Source: DATAEE01 sp036258175 (GTDB lineage: Bacteria; Acidobacteriota; Vicinamibacteria; Vicinamibacterales; 2-12-FULL-66-21). From it: 64,000 nt of DNA. The stretch is from the NCBI GenBank assembly GCA_036258175.1, contig DATAEE010000083.1, positions 1-64,000 of the forward strand. Reading direction: 5' to 3'. Under the pieces are notes generated by a model that did no database searches, was not told the origin of the DNA, and was given only the letters and a program-made list of their open reading frames with translations. Below, one piece after another: positions 60,177-64,000 of this stretch. The translations under genes were made by a program, and so were the position numbers. The stretch's first letter is position 1. Each line of letters starts with the position of its first letter.

Positions 60177-62083
60177 TGTCGCGCGCGCTGGAGCCCGTTG
60201 GCAGCGACATCGAAGCGTACTTGCGTGCCCAGGAACGCAAGGACCTGCTCCGCTTCATCACCTGCGGCAGCGTCGATGACGGCAAGTCGACTCTCATCGG
60301 CCGGCTGTTGTACGAGTCCAAGCTCATCTTCGAAGATCAGCTGGCGGCGCTCGCTGTTGACTCGAGAAAGCTCGGCACGCGTGGCGGCGAGCTCGATTTC
60401 GCGCTGCTCGTCGATGGCTTGTCGGCCGAGCGCGAGCAGGGCATCACGATCGATGTCGCGTATCGGTTCTTCTCGACCGACAAGCGCAAGTTCATCGTTG
60501 CGGACACGCCCGGCCATGAGCAGTACACGCGCAACATGATTACCGGTGCATCGACGGCGGATCTCGCCGTGATTCTGATTGATGCCCGCAAAGGGGTGCT
60601 CACGCAGACGCGACGCCACAGCTACCTCGTGTCGCTCCTCGGGATCCGGCGAATCGTGCTGGCTGTGAACAAGATGGATCTCGTCGACTATTCGCAGGAC
60701 GTTGTCGCGCGAATTGAGTCGGATTACCGCTCGTTCGCCGGTCGTATTGACCTCACCGACATCACCTGCATCCCCGTCTCGGCCACCTTAGGCGACAACA
60801 TCGTGGCGCGCTCCGAGACGATGGTTTGGTACAAGGGCCCGACCTTGATGGAACACCTCGAGCACGTTCCGGTCGGCGACGACGTCGCGAGGAGGCCATT
60901 TCGACTGCCCGTTCAAAGCGTGAACCGGTCGAACGCCGGCTTCCGTGGGTTTGCCGGCATGATTGTCAGCGGCACCGTTGAAGTGGGCGCCTCGATCCGC
61001 GTGCTGTCCTCGGGCCGGCAGACATGCGTCGCGCGCATCCTCGTCGGGGATCGTGACGTGGACGTCGCGGTCGCGGGGCAGTCTGTCACGGTCATGCTGT
61101 CCGACGAGCTCGACGCGAGTCGGGGCGCCGTCCTCGCCGCGTCCGACGCGCCGCCCGGTGTGGCCGACCAGTTCGAAGCCACGATTGTGTGGATGCACGA
61201 CCGGCCCATGCTTCAGGGGCGGTCGTATCTAATGAAGCTGGGAACCCAAGTCGTTACCGCCACGGTGGCGCCGCTCAAGTACAAGATCAACGTCAACACG
61301 CTCGAGCACGTCGCCGCGCGTGCACTGGCTCTCAACGAGATCGGCGTCTGCGCGCTTGAAGTCAGCCAACCGATCGTCTTCGAACCATACAGTGCAAACC
61401 GGGACCTGGGCGGCTTCATTCTGATCGATCGCATCTCCAACACCACCGTCGGCGCGGGTCTGCTGCACTTCGCGCTGCGCCGGTCCGACAACGTTCATTG
61501 GCAGGCGCTTGACGTCAGCAAGTCCGCCCGGGCCGAGTTGCACGGACACAAACCGTGCGTCGTGTGGTTCACGGGCCTTTCGGGCGCCGGCAAGTCGACC
61601 ATCGCGAACCTGCTCGAGAAGCGGCTGCACGCGATGGGACGGCACACGTACCTGCTTGACGGCGACAACGTGCGGCATGGACTGAACAAGGATCTTGGCT
61701 TTACCGACGCGGATCGCGTCGAGAACATTCGCCGTGTCGCCGAGGTCTCGCGGCTCATGGTGGATGCCGGGCTGATTGTGCTCGTTTCGTTCATCTCTCC
61801 GTTCCGCGCCGAGCGGCGCATGGCACGCGCGCTGCTGGAGAAAGGCGAGTTCTTCGAGGTGTTTGTCGATGCGCCGCTGCCGGTCGCCGAGAGCCGCGAC
61901 CCGAAGGGCCTCTACAGAAAGGCACGACGCGGCGAGCTCAAGAACTTCACCGGCATCGACTCGCCATATGAAGAACCGGAGAGTCCGGAAGTGCGCCTCG
62001 ATACAAGCCGTCTGACACCCGAGCGTGCGGTTGAAACCATTTTTTCCGAGCTTCGCCGCGCGGGCGTCATCGATGTTGAATAG
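60176..62083 (+). CDS. cysNC: Sulfate adenylyltransferase subunit 1 fused to adenylylsulfate kinase
   Basis: A 635-residue fusion. The EF-Tu-like GTPase part has GSVDDGKSTLIGRLLYE near residue 31, DTPGHEQYTRNM near 107 and NKMD near 162; beta-barrel domains reach about 440. The APS kinase part begins near 460 with FTGLSGAGKSTIANLL, DGDNVRHGLNKDLGF and FISPFRAERR. Together with cysD it converts sulfate to PAPS. PAPS feeds either assimilatory reduction or sulfotransferases; a sulfotransferase gene lies about 1 kb downstream on the other strand. Confidence 0.97.
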   Translation: MSRALEPVGSDIEAYLRAQERKDLLRFITCGSVDDGKSTLIGRLLYESKLIFEDQLAALAVDSRKLGTRGGELDFALLVDGLSAEREQGITIDVAYRFFSTDKRKFIVADTPGHEQYTRNMITGASTADLAVILIDARKGVLTQTRRHSYLVSLLGIRRIVLAVNKMDLVDYSQDVVARIESDYRSFAGRIDLTDITCIPVSATLGDNIVARSETMVWYKGPTLMEHLEHVPVGDDVARRPFRLPVQSVNRSNAGFRGFAGMIVSGTVEVGASIRVLSSGRQTCVARILVGDRDVDVAVAGQSVTVMLSDELDASRGAVLAASDAPPGVADQFEATIVWMHDRPMLQGRSYLMKLGTQVVTATVAPLKYKINVNTLEHVAARALALNEIGVCALEVSQPIVFEPYSANRDLGGFILIDRISNTTVGAGLLHFALRRSDNVHWQALDVSKSARAELHGHKPCVVWFTGLSGAGKSTIANLLEKRLHAMGRHTYLLDGDNVRHGLNKDLGFTDADRVENIRRVAEVSRLMVDAGLIVLVSFISPFRAERRMARALLEKGEFFEVFVDAPLPVAESRDPKGLYRKARRGELKNFTGIDSPYEEPESPEVRLDTSRLTPERAVETIFSELRRAGVIDVE

Positions 62084-62085
62084 GT

Positions 62086-62109
62086 GTGCAGCGCTCGGGC
62101 GTACTGCAC
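62086..62109. terminator. Hairpin between convergent cysNC and PHP genes
   Basis: GTGCAG and CTGCAC pair around a 12-nt loop, starting 3 bp after the cysNC stop. The stem is short and no U-run follows, so its role as terminator is only possible. Confidence 0.3.
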
Positions 62110-62124
62110 GCGGTAAAAGCTCCC

Positions 62125-63005
62125 CTACATCGGTTGGCCATCGCACCTCTCGAGGCTGCGGCCCGCGCGCTCGAGCAGATGCGAGAAATCGGCGGCGGGC
62201 AATCCGACTCGGCCGAAGAACTCCGCACGTCTGACGTCCAGGCCGTGGAAGTCGGACCCGCCCGTAACCGCGAGTCCGTGCTCGGACGCAACTGCCAGGT
62301 AACGCGATCGCGTCTGCTCGTCGTGCGCGCTGTGATAGGCCTCCACGGCCGCAAGGCCAACGGCCACGAGCTCGGGGATGAGCTCGTCTCGATTCAGCGG
62401 ACCTGGATGCGCCAGCGATGCAATTCCCCCCGCCTGAACGATGGCGCAGACAACCTCAATAGGCGACGGGCCGCGATGGGGAACATACGCAGGCTTCCCC
62501 TCGCTCAGAAACCGATCGAACGCCTCGGACACGGTTCCGACATGCCCGCATCGGATGAGCGCCCGCGCGATCGCAGGCCGCGCGATCGAGCGGCCCGTTG
62601 CGGCGGCGCCGTCCACCAACTCACTGATGTCAATCGGCGCGCCTTCTCGAGACAGTCGATGAACGATTTCGCACGCCCGCTCCAGACGCGCGGTCCGAAG
62701 CGCGTGCAGGAGCGCGGCGAGAGCCGAGGAGTCGCCATCGACCCAGTACCCGAGAACGTGGACATCGTGCCCGTCGCACACGGCGGTGATCTCGATGCCC
62801 GGGACGAACCCAAGTTGGAGCCGTCCCGCGTGCGCCGTCGCCTCCGACACGGCATCCATGGTGTCGTGATCGGTGACGGCGAGCACCGTGATACCCGCGT
62901 CCCGCGCCCGCGCGACGAGTTCAGCCGGCGCGCACTGGCCGTCGGAGCTGCTCGAACGGCTCGAGACCGAGCCCGGGCCGTGGTGTGCAGGTGCAGGTCG
63001 ATCAT
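62125..63005 (-). pseudogene. PHP-domain phosphoesterase, frameshifted near the N-terminus
   Basis: The protein would start at ATG 63005 with MIDLHLHTT, the first PHP metal motif, and continue in another frame with SSDGQCAPAELVARARDAG and VLAVTDHDTMDAV to the normal end near 62125, with GIEITAV, SLAHPGPL and GGSDFHG motifs intact. Between them are about 29 extra bases that include the arms GGCTCG/CGAGCC around AGAC. They shift the frame. No start codon other than an internal GTG at 62886 exists in the long frame. PHP proteins of this size hydrolyse nucleotide 3',5'-bisphosphate or RNA ends (YciV/RNase AM type). Confidence 0.7.
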
Positions 63006-63057
63006 GGTGCCAGGGCCAATGACCACAACATCAGCCTGTTGTCAGTTTCGATGAATA

Positions 63058-63801
63058 CTATGCAAACACACTGTGGGGAAGGTGTTGGCGCTGTGTCTTG
63101 AAATCGTTGAAGGCTTGCCACATTTCTTCTGTGGTGAACTCGTCCTTGTCCTCCCCTTTATAACGAAACGGTTTACACAAAGACGCTTCGATCGGCAGTG
63201 GCTTGAGAAAATTGAGGTAGATTTCGAGAGTGCAATGCGGCCCGTACTCGAATGGGTCTCCACCTATTTGTTTGTAAGTTTCGAACTGCTGGATATAACG
63301 CTCCTGCAGACGCGGAATTGAAATATAGGTCTCGCCTGCGAAATGCTTTTCAGAAGAAGCGATGCAGCCAGCCGGCTGTCGAAAACAAAAGATGATCCGC
63401 TCGGGCCTTCCCCACATCTGGAGGAGCCTCTCATATTCAGGGTATTCGAGCTGGCACTGTTTAAATGCTAAATCGAGGTCTCTGTGAGGCCCTCTCGCCG
63501 CATGGTCCAGAATATTGTCAGAGATATCTTTTAGAGCCCTTTCTTGGTCGAAACGAACGTAACGATAGGGTGGCGTCAATCGGAGCATATTGCCCAAACA
63601 CCAATCGGAAACCTTGAACTGCGAACGTTGCGCCACCAGATCCACCATATACGTCGTGCCTGTCCTTGCAGCGCCATAAATAAGCCACCAACGAAGCGTC
63701 CGTTTCTTTTTTGTCCGATCACGGGCTGCACGATCGCTCCAATGGGAACGCGCTTTTCTGAACCGTTCTTTTGCCCAATTCTCTAAACCAAAGTGGCTCA
63801 T
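63058..63801 (-). CDS. PAPS-dependent sulfotransferase-like protein
   Basis: A 247-residue P-loop sulfotransferase. The 5'-phosphosulfate-binding loop is IYGAARTGTTYMVDL near residue 42 and the 3'-phosphate region probably around RIIFCFRQPAGCIASSEKHF split as RIIFCFRQP and AGCIASSEKH. It would transfer sulfate from PAPS to a glycan, lipid or small molecule; the substrate is not predictable. ATG 63801 is chosen because AAAGG lies 7 nt upstream. The gene has lower G+C and more A/T-ending codons than the rest of the window, which suggests recent transfer. Confidence 0.82.
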   Translation of the reverse strand: MSHFGLENWAKERFRKARSHWSDRAARDRTKKKRTLRWWLIYGAARTGTTYMVDLVAQRSQFKVSDWCLGNMLRLTPPYRYVRFDQERALKDISDNILDHAARGPHRDLDLAFKQCQLEYPEYERLLQMWGRPERIIFCFRQPAGCIASSEKHFAGETYISIPRLQERYIQQFETYKQIGGDPFEYGPHCTLEIYLNFLKPLPIEASLCKPFRYKGEDKDEFTTEEMWQAFNDFKTQRQHLPHSVFA

Positions 63802-63826
63802 CGAAAAACCTTTCGGCGAACGCACG

Positions 63827-64000
63827 TCAGGCGCATGGACGAGCTAGAGAAGCAAGCCGTGTGCCAAACGGCAGAGCCATAACACGTGAATTCAGAGAGG
63901 TGCAGAATCTTGGCCTGTAATCGACGACCGATTCCATGAAAATCTTTGCCGTCAATCTAGAGGTCAGGCCCGAGTCGCCGATCTGCGCCCGCCCAATACC
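63827..64000 (-). CDS. Possible C-terminal end of a gene at the right edge
   Basis: A frame open to the window edge encodes 57 residues (GDSGLTSRLTAKIF, MESVVDYRPRF, VMALPFGTRLASL) and ends in TGA at 63827. It is on the same strand as, and 25 bp upstream of, the sulfotransferase gene and shares its lower G+C. No family is recognised and it could be chance. Confidence 0.3.
   Translation of the reverse strand, partial: GIGRAQIGDSGLTSRLTAKIFMESVVDYRPRFCTSLNSRVMALPFGTRLASLARPCA

Noticed and set aside
1..64000. tRNA or rRNA genes
   Set aside because: I looked for T-loop-like GTTCGA motifs with a paired acceptor stem and for rRNA-like stretches and saw none; a covariance-model scan would be decisive.

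Overview
The window is one contiguous stretch of high-G+C bacterial chromosome. It most likely comes from an Acidobacteriota, plausibly a Vicinamibacteria-like lineage. Pointers to this are a secreted protein with the acidobacterial VWFA-related domain (35756-37873), a stand-alone macrolide-export-type permease of the kind abundant in that phylum, a winged-helix/TM/beta-propeller regulator, and abundant palindromic and short-period repeats at gene borders. No 16S gene or other decisive marker is present, so the placement is an inference.

Layout. 1-9177: start of an outer-membrane barrel protein, TatC and TatA, an S41 C-terminal processing protease, SMC, an M48 protease and a DUF3291 fusion. 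9167-12423: propeller regulator, APC amino-acid permease, cupredoxin. 12514-22517 (minus): a translation/RNA operon rimP-nusA-infB-DUF503-rbfA-nrnA-truB-rpsO-pnp, with a promoter and an attenuator-like hairpin in front. 22661-33811 (minus): rimO, asnS, a TIM-barrel isomerase, an AmgK/MurU-type sugar salvage pair, a CYTH protein, a membrane protein, a MidA-type methyltransferase, an HtrA protease and an M24 peptidase. 33852-38304 (plus): archease, RtcB, VWFA protein, small membrane protein. 38279-44792: a secreted protein, a zinc-ribbon protein, alpha-glucan phosphorylase, a PLP dehydratase, and two N-terminal-nucleophile hydrolases. 44844-54231: S9 peptidase, GGDEF response regulator, a PA2779-like membrane protein followed by a C39 peptidase-TPR-POTRA-barrel fusion, an amidohydrolase and three small or membrane proteins. 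54249-59198: tryptophan 2,3-dioxygenase, the ABC permease, and a decayed creD-like pseudogene with empty flanking DNA. 59199-64000: sulfate activation genes cysD and cysNC, a frameshifted PHP gene, and a lower-G+C sulfotransferase at the right edge.

The strongest unexplained signal is a set of repeats placed with striking precision at gene borders and domain borders. Three heptamer families (TGCTGAA-like, GGGGCCT-like, GCACCAG-like) and one nonamer family (CACGGATTT-like) occur either as hairpins filling whole intergenic gaps or as in-frame stretches encoding interdomain linkers and N-terminal tails. A separate class of GTAG-headed palindromes supplies the TAG stop codon of three different genes. 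Together they suggest active repeat spread that has become part of the reading frames.

Functional modules: RNA maturation and translation (main operon, RtcB/archease), peptidoglycan-sugar recycling (AmgK/MurU-like), envelope protein quality control (HtrA, CtpA, Tat, M48), and sulfate activation next to a sulfotransferase that could use the PAPS produced.
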